Shown here in pieces: positions 1-9,210 of a DNA stretch of 64,000 nucleotides. The notes under the pieces were generated by a model. It did no database searches and was not told where the DNA came from. It worked only from the letters and a program-made list of their open reading frames with translations. Origin of the DNA: Aromatoleum petrolei (GTDB lineage: Bacteria; Pseudomonadota; Gammaproteobacteria; Burkholderiales; Rhodocyclaceae); contig NZ_CP059560.1 in NCBI RefSeq assembly GCF_017894385.1, forward strand, positions 5,278,501 to 5,342,500, read 5' to 3'. Numbering within the stretch: the stretch's first letter is position 1; every line of letters begins with the position of its first letter. A program made the translations under genes and the position numbers.

Positions 1-35
1 TTGCTCTCGATGCGATCCAGGCGGTCTTCCGTCAT
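1..35 (-). CDS. slyX: SlyX-like protein, N-terminal fragment
   Basis: Only the first 11 complete codons are inside the window. The reverse strand opens with ATG at 35 and reads MTEDRLDRIES before leaving the window. Short coiled-coil SlyX proteins typically begin this way (acidic start, then a heptad-like DRLxRIE). The ATG overlaps the TGA of the upstream FAD-dehydrogenase gene by 4 bases (ATGA), so the two are probably translationally coupled. The identification rests on 11 residues and is tentative. The function of SlyX is poorly known. Confidence 0.45.
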   Translation of the reverse strand, partial: MTEDRLDRIES

Positions 36-1657
36 GCCTCCTCCTCCACGACGGTCACGTCGCCCAAGACGGACTTGGCGACCGCTTCGGCAACGCGAAT
101 GCCATCGACGCCGGCCGAAAGAATGCCCCCAGCGTAGCCTGCTCCCTCGCCCGCGGGATAAAGTCCCTTCACGTTCAGGCTCTGGCAATCCACGTCACGC
201 GTAATACGCAGCGGCGACGAGGTGCGTGTCTCGACCCCCGTTAGCACCGCATCGCGCATGGAGAAGCCCTTGATCTGGCGCTCGAAGGCGGGCAGCGCCT
301 CGCGCACCGCGGCGATCGCGTAGTCCGGCAGACTCGTCGACAGGTCGCCGAGCTTCACGCCCGGCTTGTACGAGGGCTCAACCGAGCCGAGCACGCTGGA
401 CGGCTGACCCTTGATGAAGTCGCCGACGAGCTGGCCCGGCGCGATGTAGTCGCCGCCGCCCAGCTCGTAGGCGCGCGATTCCCAGTGGCGCTGGAACGCG
501 ATGCCGGCAAGCGGCCCACCCGGGTAATCGCCGGGCGTGATGCCGACGACGATGCCGGCGTTGGCATTGCGCTCGTTGCGCGAATACTGGCTCATGCCGT
601 TCGTGACCACGCGGTTCGGCTCGGAGGTCGCCGCGACCACCGTCCCGCCCGGGCACATGCAGAAGCTGTAGACCGAGCGGCCGTTCTTCGCATGATGGAC
701 CAGCTTGTAGTCCGCGGCGCCCAGCACGGGATGCCCTGCATTGGGGCCGAAGCGCGCCTTGTCGATGAGCGATTGCGGATGCTCGACGCGGAACCCCACC
801 GAGAACGGCTTGGCCTCCATAAACACGCCGCGCTCGTGCAGCATCTCGAAAGTGTCGCGCGCGCTGTGACCCAGCGCGAGGATGACGTGGTCCGAGCGGA
901 TCTCTTCTCCGTTCGCGAGCACGACGCCGCGCAAGTGCCCGTCCTCGATGCGCACGTCGGCCACGCGCTGCTGAAAGCGGATTTCGCCGCCCAGCGCGAT
1001 GATCTCGGCGCGCATGGTCTCCACCATGCCGACGAGGCGGAAGGTGCCGATGTGCGGCTTGCTCACATACAGGATCTCTTCGGGAGCGCCCGCCTTCACG
1101 AACTCGGTGAGCACCTTCCTGCCGTAGTGCTTCGGGTCCTTGATCTGGCTGTAAAGCTTGCCGTCGGAAAAGGTGCCCGCCCCGCCCTCGCCGAACTGCA
1201 CGTTCGACTCCGGATTCAGCACGCTCTTGCGCCACAGCCCCCAGGTATCCTTGGTGCGCTCGCGCACGGCCTTGCCGCGCTCCAGCACGAGGGGGCGGAA
1301 GCCCATCTGCGCCAGGATCAGGGCCGCGAAGATGCCGCAAGGGCCGAAGCCGACGACGACCGGCCGATGGGCGAGCTGCTCGGGAGCCTTGCCGACAAAG
1401 CGGTAATTCGTGTCGGGCGTGGGCCCGATGTGCCGGTCGCCCGCGAATCTGGCCAGCACTGCCGCCTCGTCCGCGAGCACCAGGTCGATCGTGTAGCTCA
1501 GCGTGATCGAGCTCGGCTTGCGTGCATCGTAGCTGCGCTTGAACACGGTGAACGCGCCCAGGTCGGCGGACGTGATGCCAAGACGGGCGACGATGGCGTC
1601 CCTCAGTGCGTCCTCGGGGTGGTCGAGGGGCAGCCTGAGTTCGTTGATTCGCAGCAT
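32..1657 (-). CDS. FAD-dependent dehydrogenase (COG2509-type)
   Basis: A 541-residue flavoprotein. An N-terminal domain of about 90 residues (MLRINELRLPLDHPEDAL...) precedes a Rossmann dinucleotide fold with VVVGFGPCGIFAA near residue 95. A GxGGAGTFSDGKLYS segment follows, and the C-terminus has the AGEGAGYAGGILSAGVDGI signature of uncharacterised FAD-dependent dehydrogenases. An upstream in-frame start exists, but ATG at 1657 gives the family's usual MLRI start and is preferred. The redox substrate is unknown. The stop overlaps the start of the slyX-like gene, and an MFS gene lies just upstream on the same strand. Confidence 0.85.
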   Translation of the reverse strand: MLRINELRLPLDHPEDALRDAIVARLGITSADLGAFTVFKRSYDARKPSSITLSYTIDLVLADEAAVLARFAGDRHIGPTPDTNYRFVGKAPEQLAHRPVVVGFGPCGIFAALILAQMGFRPLVLERGKAVRERTKDTWGLWRKSVLNPESNVQFGEGGAGTFSDGKLYSQIKDPKHYGRKVLTEFVKAGAPEEILYVSKPHIGTFRLVGMVETMRAEIIALGGEIRFQQRVADVRIEDGHLRGVVLANGEEIRSDHVILALGHSARDTFEMLHERGVFMEAKPFSVGFRVEHPQSLIDKARFGPNAGHPVLGAADYKLVHHAKNGRSVYSFCMCPGGTVVAATSEPNRVVTNGMSQYSRNERNANAGIVVGITPGDYPGGPLAGIAFQRHWESRAYELGGGDYIAPGQLVGDFIKGQPSSVLGSVEPSYKPGVKLGDLSTSLPDYAIAAVREALPAFERQIKGFSMRDAVLTGVETRTSSPLRITRDVDCQSLNVKGLYPAGEGAGYAGGILSAGVDGIRVAEAVAKSVLGDVTVVEEEA

Positions 1658-1712
1658 GGTGATTCCGTTACAAGTTCGCGGGGACGTGCCGCGCACGTCG
1701 AAGGCCGCGATT

Positions 1713-2912
1713 TTAAACGGGATTGCCCGCCGTCACCGTGTTTTCGCGCCCGCGCGCGGCCATCACCCTGAGCACCAGGACGAGCACCGTCCCGACCGCC
1801 ATCACGCCCGCGGCCATGTAGAGCCCGTCGGCGTAGCTGCCACCATGCGCGGCAATCGTGCCGGTGACCGCCGGCCCGGCAATCTGCGCGACCCCGTAGG
1901 CGATGGTCATCTTGCCCATCATCTTCGCCGGACGGGTCGGGTAGTAGCGGCCGGCCATCGTCAGGACGAGGCTCACCGCGCCGATGAAATTGCCGCCGAA
2001 CAGGATCGCGCCGGCAAACGCCGGGATCAGCCCGCCCGCCAGCGGCAGCAGCATGCCGGCGATCTGCAGCACGAAGGACAGCAGCACCGAGTTCAGGTAG
2101 CCGACGCGGCGCGCGATGAAGTCCCACACGATGCAGGCCGGCGCCGCCGAGAGCCCGAGCACGAGGAACACGAGCGCCCCTCGGCCGCCCAGGCCGGGCA
2201 GCTTGTCGATGATTGCAACGATGAAGGTCGCGCTGACCACGTAGCCGATACCGGCGCAGAAGTAGGCCGCCATGAAGACGCGCAGAAAAGCGGCCCCGGG
2301 CGGGTGGTCCTCCATCTTCTGTCCGCCGACCGTGAGCGGCGTGGTGTCGGGCCGCGGCAGCCAGCGCCACGCGGGAATCAGCAGCAGCCCCCCCAGCGCG
2401 CTGAACACGAACCACTGCGTGCGCCAGTCCAGCCACTGCGTCATGAGCGCGACCGCGGCCGCGCAGCCCGCGATGCCGAGGCCGATGCCGGTGAAGTGGA
2501 TGCCCAGTTCGGAGCGGTGCTGGTGGCGGATGAGCCAGTTGAGGATCAGCCCCGTGCCCAGCAGCATCCCGGAGGCGGTGCTCAGGCCCGCAAGGAAGCG
2601 CGACACCGACCACCAGAAGACGCTGGTCGTGAAGCCCATCATCACTGTGGTAAGCACCGCGACGACCAGCCCGATGCGGTACAGGCGGTCCTTCAGCACG
2701 AGATCGCTGATCATCGACGCGATCAGCGCGCCACTGAGGTATCCCGCGTAATTCCACGCCGCCAGCCAGCCGGCGTCGGCCACACCCAGACCGGCCTGCT
2801 GCTGCATCAGCGGCAGGAGCGGCGTGTAGGCGAAGCGCGCGACGCCCATCACCAGAATCAGGCTCAGGATGCCCGCCCCGAGGACCTTCATCCGCTGCAT
2901 CTGCTCTCTCAT
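1713..2912 (-). CDS. MFS transporter, YbfB/YjiJ family
   Basis: A 399-residue inner-membrane carrier with about twelve hydrophobic segments. The N-terminus MKVLGAGILSLILVMGVARF followed by AYTPLLPLMQQQAGL is characteristic of the YbfB/YjiJ branch of the major facilitator superfamily. The region upstream of ATG 2912 is in frame but looks non-coding (Cys/Arg-rich), so 2912 is chosen as the start. The substrate is unknown. It lies 55 bases upstream of the FAD-dehydrogenase gene on the same strand and may be co-transcribed with it. Confidence 0.82.
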   Translation of the reverse strand: MREQMQRMKVLGAGILSLILVMGVARFAYTPLLPLMQQQAGLGVADAGWLAAWNYAGYLSGALIASMISDLVLKDRLYRIGLVVAVLTTVMMGFTTSVFWWSVSRFLAGLSTASGMLLGTGLILNWLIRHQHRSELGIHFTGIGLGIAGCAAAVALMTQWLDWRTQWFVFSALGGLLLIPAWRWLPRPDTTPLTVGGQKMEDHPPGAAFLRVFMAAYFCAGIGYVVSATFIVAIIDKLPGLGGRGALVFLVLGLSAAPACIVWDFIARRVGYLNSVLLSFVLQIAGMLLPLAGGLIPAFAGAILFGGNFIGAVSLVLTMAGRYYPTRPAKMMGKMTIAYGVAQIAGPAVTGTIAAHGGSYADGLYMAAGVMAVGTVLVLVLRVMAARGRENTVTAGNPV

Positions 2913-3151
2913 CGCGGTTGTCCTTGTCGTTGGTCTCGATACGGTATGGTATGGACAGCGGCAGCGCAAGCTATCCTGATTCCGACATAAACACCCTTGA
3001 TACGACACGAGCACGCACCGGACGGAATACGACTGCCGCGGTGTGACGCACGCCACGCGCTGCACGGATCGTCACACATCGGCGAGCGGGCAAGGCCGGA
3101 AGGCTTCTCTATACTGGGAGCGCTGCCCGTTCAATCCTCGAGGAGAACGCG

Positions 3152-3361
3152 ATGTCCGCCCACACCTACAAGCTCGTCGAAATCGTCGGTTCGTCCCCGG
3201 ACAGCGTCGATGCGGCGATCCGCAACGCGATCGAGACGGCAAGCAAGACGATCCGTCATCTCGACTGGTTCGAGGCGACCGAGATCCGCGGCCACATCGC
3301 CGACGGCAAGGTCGCGCACTTCCAGGTCAAGCTGAAGGTGGGGTTCCGGCTGGAGGAGTGA
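3152..3361 (+). CDS. Dodecin family flavin-binding protein
   Basis: A 69-residue protein matching dodecin in length and layout: a beta strand (TYKLVEIVGSSPDS), a single helix (VDAAIRNAIETASKTI), then HLDWFEATEIRG and a C-terminal strand ending VGFRLEE. The Trp in LDWFE is the residue that stacks on bound flavin in dodecins. Dodecins form hollow 12-mers that store or buffer flavins. A good Shine-Dalgarno (GAGGAGAA) lies 7 bases before the ATG. The 3' end overlaps the convergent ylqF gene by 35 bases. Confidence 0.93.
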   Translation: MSAHTYKLVEIVGSSPDSVDAAIRNAIETASKTIRHLDWFEATEIRGHIADGKVAHFQVKLKVGFRLEE

Positions 3362-4235
3362 GGCCGCGGTCGGCCTCCAGCATCGCGCGGCGCGTTTCGG
3401 GCGTCTCGAGGCTGACGCGCCCGAGGACGCCGCTGCGGTAATCGGTGAGAAAGATCTGCGCGGCCTTTTCGAGGTCGAGAGCGCCCCCCTTGAGGCGGCA
3501 GCCGCGCCGCGCTGCGACGATCTCGACCACGCCGACGCCGTCGAGCGCCTCCATGCGCTCGGGCGCGATGCCGTAGCGCTTCGCGACGAGATCCGGATAG
3601 CGTTCCACCAGCACGTCGCCGAGAAAGGCCGCAACCTCCTCGTCGATCACCGCATTGCGGCCGATCGCGTGGCTCGCCGCGAGCATGAGGCCGTCCGAGT
3701 CGTGGTCGATCTTCGGCCACATCAGGCCCGGCGTATCGGTGATTGTCATGTGCGAGCCGAGATCGAAGGTCTGCTGCGATTTCGTGACCGCCGGCTCGTC
3801 GCCCACGGCCGCGACGCGGCGCTTGAGCAGCGCATTCATCAAGGTCGATTTGCCGACGTTGGGAATGCCCATGATCATGATGCGCAGCGGCTTCGTGCCG
3901 TCGGTGCGGTGCGGCGCAAGCGCCTGGCACAGCCCAGGGACGCGCGCGACGTCACCGGGCTTCTTGCACGACAGGGCCACCGCCTTCACGCCTGCCTGCG
4001 CGTTGAAGAAATCCAGCCAGGCGCGCGTCGCGACGGGATCCGCGAGGTCGGCCTTGTTGAGCAGCTTGAGGCACGGACGCTGCCGGAACAGGCGCAACTC
4101 GCGGATCATCGGGTTGCTGCTCGCCTCGGGGATGCGGGCGTCGAGCACCTCGATCACGACGTCGGTCATGGCCATGGTCTCGGCGGCCTTCTTGCGCGCC
4201 GAGGTCATGTGACCGGGAAACCACTGGATGGACAT
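3327..4235 (-). CDS. ylqF: Circularly permuted ribosome-biogenesis GTPase YlqF/RbgA
   Basis: A 302-residue GTPase with the permuted motif order of the YlqF/RbgA family: G4 NKAD at 60-63 comes first, then G1 GIPNVGKST at 123-131 and G3 DTPG at 167-170. The N-terminus MSIQWFPGHMTSARKKA is diagnostic. RbgA-type proteins act late in assembly of the large ribosomal subunit. The start is ATG 4235. The gene converges on dodecin with a 35-base coding overlap and is divergent from the DUF1415 gene. Confidence 0.92.
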   Translation of the reverse strand: MSIQWFPGHMTSARKKAAETMAMTDVVIEVLDARIPEASSNPMIRELRLFRQRPCLKLLNKADLADPVATRAWLDFFNAQAGVKAVALSCKKPGDVARVPGLCQALAPHRTDGTKPLRIMIMGIPNVGKSTLMNALLKRRVAAVGDEPAVTKSQQTFDLGSHMTITDTPGLMWPKIDHDSDGLMLAASHAIGRNAVIDEEVAAFLGDVLVERYPDLVAKRYGIAPERMEALDGVGVVEIVAARRGCRLKGGALDLEKAAQIFLTDYRSGVLGRVSLETPETRRAMLEADRGLTPPAGTPPSA

Positions 4236-4323
4236 CTGGAGAGTAAGTATTGGACAAGGCGCGCATTATCGCCTCCTTCGTCCCGCGATTGGGGCAAAAT
4301 GGCGGCCTTTCGAGGGGTGGTGC

Positions 4324-4884
4324 ATGAATCGTGACGAAGTGATCGCAGCGACGCGGCAGTGGATCGAGAAGGCGGTGATCGGGCTCAACCTGTGCCCGTT
4401 CGCGAAGTCGGTGCATGTGAAGAACCAGGTGCGCATTGTCGTCAGCGAGGCGAAACATGTGGACGGCTTCCTCGAGGATCTCGATCGTGAGCTGGAATTC
4501 CTCGCCGCCGCCGATCCGCAGGACGTCGACACCACCCTGCTCGTGCATCCGACCCTGTTCCCCGATTTCCTCGACTTCAACGAAGTCGCCGGCATCGCCG
4601 AGGAGGCGGTCGAAGAGCACGAGCTCGAAGGCATCCTGCAGGTCGCCAGCTTCCACCCGCACTTCCAGTTCGAGGACACGCCCGAGGACGACATCACGAA
4701 CTTCACCAATCGCTCGCCCTTCCCCACGCTGCACCTGCTGCGCGAGGACAGCATCGAGCGCGCGGTGGCAGCCTACCCGGAGGCCGACTCGATCTACGAG
4801 CGCAACATCGAGACGATGAAGAGGCTCGGCCTGGACGGTTGGAAGGCGCTCGGCATTCCGGGGACGGAGGTCGACAAAAAGTGA
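4324..4884 (+). CDS. DUF1415 family protein
   Basis: A soluble 186-residue protein with the DUF1415 hallmarks: an N-terminal RQWIEKAVIGLNLCPFAKSV, a central LVHPTLFPDFLDFNE, and ASFHPHFQFEDT followed by NRSPFPTLHLLREDS. The function is unknown. The conserved Cys and the His/Asp/Glu-rich patch could bind metal, but nothing in the window tests this. The start is ATG 4324, with a GAGGGGTGG-type ribosome site upstream. Its TGA overlaps the GTG start of the downstream methyltransferase, implying coupling. Confidence 0.88.
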   Translation: MNRDEVIAATRQWIEKAVIGLNLCPFAKSVHVKNQVRIVVSEAKHVDGFLEDLDRELEFLAAADPQDVDTTLLVHPTLFPDFLDFNEVAGIAEEAVEEHELEGILQVASFHPHFQFEDTPEDDITNFTNRSPFPTLHLLREDSIERAVAAYPEADSIYERNIETMKRLGLDGWKALGIPGTEVDKK

Positions 4885-5750
4885 ACCGCACGCGTAACAA
4901 GCCTGCAACGCCCGCGGCTCCCGCCGCCCCGGGCGGGATCCCTGACGTGCGGCCGGGGCAGTCGATCGAGCTCCTCAAGGAGCTGCACATCCTGACGCGC
5001 GACGGCAAGCTCAACCAGGACAGCCGCCGCAAGCTGAAGCAGGTGTATCACCTGTACAACTTCATCGAGCCGCTGCTCGAGGAAGTGATGGCGGCACGGG
5101 GCGACCTCACACTGGCGGACCACGGCGCGGGCAAGTCCTACCTCGGCTTCATTCTGTATGACCTGTTCCTGAAGGCGCGCGAGAGCGGCCACATCTACGG
5201 CATCGAAACCCGCGAGGAGCTGGTCACCCGTTCGCGCGAACTCGCCGGCCGGCTGGGTTTCGGGCGCATGAGCTTCCTGAACCTGTCGGTCGAGGAATCG
5301 ACGCGCTCGACCGAGCTGCCCGAACACATCGATATTGTCACGGCCTTGCACGCCTGCAACACCGCGACCGACGACGCGATCCGCTTTGCGCTGGAAAAAC
5401 ACGCGCGCTTCATCGTGCTGGTGCCCTGCTGCCAGGCCGAAGTCGCAGCCACGCTGCGCAAGCACAAGAACGAATCTTTCGGCCGCACCCCGCTCTCCGA
5501 GCTGTGGCGCCACCCCATCCACACGCGCGAATTCGGCAGCCAGATCACCAACGTGCTGCGCTGCCTGCTGCTCGAGTCGCATGGCTACCAACTCACCGTC
5601 ACGGAGCTCGTCGGCTGGGAGCATTCGATGAAGAACGAACTCATCATTGCGCGCGCCACCGGGCAGCGCCGCGGCAACGCGCGCGAGCGGCTGGAGAGCA
5701 TCCTGGCCGAGCTGAACCTCCAAGACCTGCACGATCGCTTCGTTTACTGA
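4881..5750 (+). CDS. Class I SAM-dependent methyltransferase-like protein
   Basis: A 289-residue protein starting at GTG 4881, which overlaps the DUF1415 stop (GTGA). A low-complexity Ala/Pro N-terminus is followed by a helical region and a Rossmann SAM-binding core: ADHGAGKSYLGFILYD as motif I and YGIETREEL as the acidic motif II. LHACNTATDDAI and VPCCQAEVA follow, the last resembling the methyltransferase domain of METTL25-like proteins. The substrate is unknown. The ATG at 4839 in the same frame lies inside the previous gene and is less likely. Confidence 0.75.
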   Translation: MNRTRNKPATPAAPAAPGGIPDVRPGQSIELLKELHILTRDGKLNQDSRRKLKQVYHLYNFIEPLLEEVMAARGDLTLADHGAGKSYLGFILYDLFLKARESGHIYGIETREELVTRSRELAGRLGFGRMSFLNLSVEESTRSTELPEHIDIVTALHACNTATDDAIRFALEKHARFIVLVPCCQAEVAATLRKHKNESFGRTPLSELWRHPIHTREFGSQITNVLRCLLLESHGYQLTVTELVGWEHSMKNELIIARATGQRRGNARERLESILAELNLQDLHDRFVY

Positions 5751-5845
5751 ACCGCACACGGGGCGTCAAACTTGATCCCGGTGAAGTACGCACCGGTTGT
5801 GCGCTGGTAGGCTGTGGGTTCACACACTGACCGCGGGAGCCCCCC

Positions 5846-6133
5846 ATGTCCGATGTCCCGTTCCCCGTCCTGGTCGCCGCCGTCTTCCTGTTCGGCACCC
5901 TCGCCATCCTCCACATGTTCATGCGGCAGCAGGAGGCACAGCGCAGGCTGCCCGAACGCGATCAATACTTCGCCGCTCATGGCCTGGATTCGGTCGCGTG
6001 CGCGCACTGCCGCTCGATAGACACGCGCGAATTCGGCCTCAACGATTCGGGCGACGACCGTCGCGTCGTCGCCTGCGCGCAGTGCGACAAGCTTTTGTTC
6101 CGCTACACACGAGGAACGTCCGGCCCGCTCTAG
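5846..6133 (+). CDS. Small membrane-anchored zinc-ribbon-like protein
   Basis: A 95-residue hypothetical protein. Residues 6-28 form one hydrophobic segment (FPVLVAAVFLFGTLAILHMF). A cytoplasmic-type tail follows with two CxxC knuckles, CAHC and CAQC, about 26 residues apart, suggesting a zinc ribbon. I do not recognise a named family. A GGGAGCC ribosome site precedes the ATG. It stands alone between the methyltransferase gene and the aldehyde dehydrogenase gene. Confidence 0.6.
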   Translation: MSDVPFPVLVAAVFLFGTLAILHMFMRQQEAQRRLPERDQYFAAHGLDSVACAHCRSIDTREFGLNDSGDDRRVVACAQCDKLLFRYTRGTSGPL

Positions 6134-6187
6134 AACGATTCCGCATCGGTGCGGGTCAACGCGGCATCATGGTCCCGGAGGCCGTTC

Positions 6188-7708
6188 ATGGAACTCGCAT
6201 CCCTGACATCCTCGCTGCTCGCCACGCTAGGCGTCGAGAAGGAACGTTTCGATGGCGGCGAGCTCGCCGTCCGTAGCCCGATCGACGGCAGCCTGATCGG
6301 CCGCGTCGGCGCCACGAAGCGCGTCGCAACCGACGCCGCAATTGCCCGAGCACATGATGCATTCCTCGCCTGGCGCAGCGTTCCTGCCCCTCGCCGTGGG
6401 GAGCTCGTACGGCGCTTCGGTAATCTGCTGCGCGATCACAAGACCGATCTCGGCACGCTCGTCACGATCGAAACGGGAAAGATCCGCCAGGAAGGGCTGG
6501 GCGAAGTGCAGGAGATGATCGACATCTGCGACTTCGCCTGCGGCCTCTCGCGGCAGCTGTACGGACTCACGATCGCCAGCGAGCGGCCGGGCCACCGCAT
6601 GATGGAACAGTGGCATCCGGCCGGAGTGGTCGGCGTCGTCTCGGCCTTCAACTTCCCGGTCGCTGTATGGGCATGGAACGCGATGCTCGCATGGGTGTGC
6701 GGCGACAGCGTGGTATGGAAGCCCTCGGAACGCACGCCCCTCACCGCGCTCGCCTGCAGGGCGCTGTTCGAGCGCGCGTGCCGTGGCATGTCCGAGGCCC
6801 CGGCGGGCTTGCTCGAAGTCGTGACCGGCGGCCGTGAACATGCGGCAACGCTCGCGGACGACGAGCGCATCGCAGTCTTCTCGGCGACCGGCTCCTGCAG
6901 CATGGGACGCGCACTGGCGCCGCGCGTCGCGGCGCGGCTGGCACGCTCCATCCTCGAGCTGGGCGGGAACAACGCCGCCATCGTGTGCCCCAGCGCCGAT
7001 CTCGCGCTCGCCGAGCGCGCCATCCTCTTTGCCGCGGCGGGCACGGCCGGACAGCGCTGCACGACGCTGCGTCGTCTCATCGTGCATGAATCGATCGCCG
7101 ATACGCTGCTCGAACGGCTGCGCGCGGCCTGGCGACGCATTCCCGTAGGCAGCCCGCTCGACGCTTCGTCGCTGGTCGGCCCGCTCATCGATCCGACCGC
7201 CGGAGCGGCAATGGATGCCGCGCTCGCCGAAGCGAAGGCTGCGGGCGGCAAGGTATTCGGCGGCCAGGCGGTGATCGTGCGCGGCTGCGAGGACGCTTGC
7301 TACCGGCGCCCGGCGCTGGTTGAAATGCCCGCGCAGAGCGACATTGTCCGCCGCGAGACTTTTGCCCCGATTCTCTACGCGATGCGCTATGCCAGTCTCG
7401 ACGAGGCGATCGCGCTGCACAACGACGTACCGCAGGGGTTGGCATCGTCGATCTTCACGCGCGACCTTGCCGAGGCGGAGCACTTCCTGTCCGCCTCCGG
7501 GAGCGATTGCGGGATCGCCAACGTGAATATCGGCCCCTCGGGTGCCGAAATCGGCGGGGCGTTCGGCGGTGAGAAGGATACCGGCGGCGGGCGCGAATCT
7601 GGCTCGGATGCGTGGAAAGGCTACATGCGCCGAGCGACCTGCACGATCAACTATTCCGGCACGCTGCCGCTCGCGCAGGGGATACGCTTCGGGCTCGATG
7701 AAAGCTGA
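6188..7708 (+). CDS. amaB: Aldehyde dehydrogenase, antiquitin/ALDH7 type (probable aminoadipate-semialdehyde dehydrogenase)
   Basis: A 506-residue NAD-dependent aldehyde dehydrogenase. The catalytic Cys is at 291 in GTAGQRCTTLRR, the exact ALDH7 context. The general base is Glu257 in LELGG, and the oxyanion Asn155 lies in SAFNFPVAVW. Bacterial relatives (AmaB/Pcd) oxidise piperideine-6-carboxylate/aminoadipate semialdehyde in lysine catabolism. No lysine-catabolic neighbours are present, so the substrate is inferred from sequence type only. ATG 6188 is chosen over a GTG 39 bases upstream because of the GGAGGCC ribosome site. It is convergent with paeA. Confidence 0.8.
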   Translation: MELASLTSSLLATLGVEKERFDGGELAVRSPIDGSLIGRVGATKRVATDAAIARAHDAFLAWRSVPAPRRGELVRRFGNLLRDHKTDLGTLVTIETGKIRQEGLGEVQEMIDICDFACGLSRQLYGLTIASERPGHRMMEQWHPAGVVGVVSAFNFPVAVWAWNAMLAWVCGDSVVWKPSERTPLTALACRALFERACRGMSEAPAGLLEVVTGGREHAATLADDERIAVFSATGSCSMGRALAPRVAARLARSILELGGNNAAIVCPSADLALAERAILFAAAGTAGQRCTTLRRLIVHESIADTLLERLRAAWRRIPVGSPLDASSLVGPLIDPTAGAAMDAALAEAKAAGGKVFGGQAVIVRGCEDACYRRPALVEMPAQSDIVRRETFAPILYAMRYASLDEAIALHNDVPQGLASSIFTRDLAEAEHFLSASGSDCGIANVNIGPSGAEIGGAFGGEKDTGGGRESGSDAWKGYMRRATCTINYSGTLPLAQGIRFGLDES

Positions 7709-7723
7709 GCCGGCAGGCCGCCC

Positions 7724-9028
7724 CTAGCCGTCGGCGCCCACGGCGGATTCGCGCGTCACCAGCAGTTGGTCGATGCGGTAATTGTCGATGTCGACCACCT
7801 CGAACTTGTAGCCGCCGTAGCTCACCGCATCGGTGCGCTTGGGCACCTTGCGCAACATGTACATCATGAAGCCGGCGAGCGTCTCGTAGTTCTCGCTGCC
7901 TTCGAAGCTGTCGATCTCCAGCGCGTGCATCACGTCCTCGATCGGCGCAATGCCGTCGATGAGCCACGAATCGGCGTCGCGCTTGACGATGAGTTCCTCC
8001 TGCAGCGTGCTGCCGAGCTCGCCCATCACGGTGTTCATGACGTCCTGCAGGCTCAGCAGGCCGACGATCAGGGCGTATTCGTTGACGATCAGCGCGAAGT
8101 CCTCGCGCGCCGCGCGGAAGCGGTCCAGCGCTTCGAAGAGCGTGAGCGTATCGGGAATGACGAGCACGCTGCGCACCATCGGGTCCGCGCGCAGCGAGAG
8201 TTTCTGCCCGGAAAGGATGCGCGCGAAGATGTCCTTGAGGTCCACGTAACCGACCACGCTGTCGATCGCGTTCTCGCACACCGGGAACTTGCCGTGCGGC
8301 TGCTCGGTGAGCTTCGTGCGGATGCTCTCTTCGGATTCGTTCAGCGTGAAGAAGACGATGTTCTCGCGGTTCGTCATCGCCGAGCCGACGGTCCGCGTAT
8401 CGAGTTCGAACACGTTCGCGATCAGCTCGCGCTCCTGGTTCAGCAGCGTGCCGGTTTGCGCGCCGGCCTCGGCCATCGCGACGATGTCCTCCGACGTGAT
8501 GTCCTCGGCGCGCACGTTGGGCAGCTTGAACAGCGCGAATAGGCGGTTCGCGAGCCCGTCGAAGAACCACACGGCCGGCGCGAACGCGACCAGGAACAGC
8601 TGGATCGGCTTCACCACTGCCACCGCGACCCGCTCCGGCGCGACCATCCCCAAGCGCCGCGGAATCAGGTCGGCGAAAAGGATGAACAATGAGGTGACGA
8701 CGACGAAGGACAGTACGAAGCTCAGGGTGTCGAGCATCGGTCCGTCATAGGCAAGCGCGATCACGCCGGAAATCGCCGGCGAGAGCGCCGATTCGCCGAC
8801 GATCCCGCCCAGGATGGCGATGGCGTTCAGACCGACCTGCACCACCGTGAAGAAATGCCCCGGATTTTCCTGCAGCGCCAACACCCGCGCTGCCGCAAGG
8901 TCTCCGCTGTCGGCCATCAGTCGCAGCTTGATCTTGCGCGCCGCGGCGAGGGAAATTTCGGAAATCGAAAAGAACGCGCTCAAGGCAATGAGCGCCGCAA
9001 TGACCAGCAACTGATTCGACAGACTCAC
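7724..9028 (-). CDS. paeA: CNNM/CBS-domain membrane protein PaeA (YtfL), polyamine-exporter type
   Basis: A 434-residue protein with an N-terminal DUF21 membrane domain of four hydrophobic segments. It contains SAFFSISEISLAAARKIKL and FFTVVQVGLNAIAILGGIVG, both very close to E. coli YtfL/PaeA. A CBS pair (about residues 200-330) and a C-terminal CorC_HlyC domain follow. PaeA in enterobacteria promotes export of cadaverine and putrescine; transfer of that role here is inference. The start is taken as GTG 9028, which gives the family N-terminus, rather than a longer Arg/Cys-rich extension. Confidence 0.85.
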   Translation of the reverse strand: MSLSNQLLVIAALIALSAFFSISEISLAAARKIKLRLMADSGDLAAARVLALQENPGHFFTVVQVGLNAIAILGGIVGESALSPAISGVIALAYDGPMLDTLSFVLSFVVVTSLFILFADLIPRRLGMVAPERVAVAVVKPIQLFLVAFAPAVWFFDGLANRLFALFKLPNVRAEDITSEDIVAMAEAGAQTGTLLNQERELIANVFELDTRTVGSAMTNRENIVFFTLNESEESIRTKLTEQPHGKFPVCENAIDSVVGYVDLKDIFARILSGQKLSLRADPMVRSVLVIPDTLTLFEALDRFRAAREDFALIVNEYALIVGLLSLQDVMNTVMGELGSTLQEELIVKRDADSWLIDGIAPIEDVMHALEIDSFEGSENYETLAGFMMYMLRKVPKRTDAVSYGGYKFEVVDIDNYRIDQLLVTRESAVGADG

Positions 9029-9210
9029 GATAAAACCCCGAACTCCTCCGCAGCGGACTGCCCTGCGCCGCACAAACCCAGCAACGGACCATTATTCCGG
9101 CACTCGACACCCTTCGGGCTGAAGCCAAGGTAGTTGGGCAAGCCGTTACTGAACGAAGCCGAGGGACCTTGGACGAACGCCGATATGCGATTGCCGCCTT
9201 GATCGCAGAC
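9029..9210. other. Intergenic, no gene recognised
   Basis: This 182-base gap lies between paeA and the outer-membrane protein gene, both on the minus strand. It contains no convincing ORF or hairpin-plus-T terminator that I can see. It should hold the paeA promoter. Confidence 0.4.
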
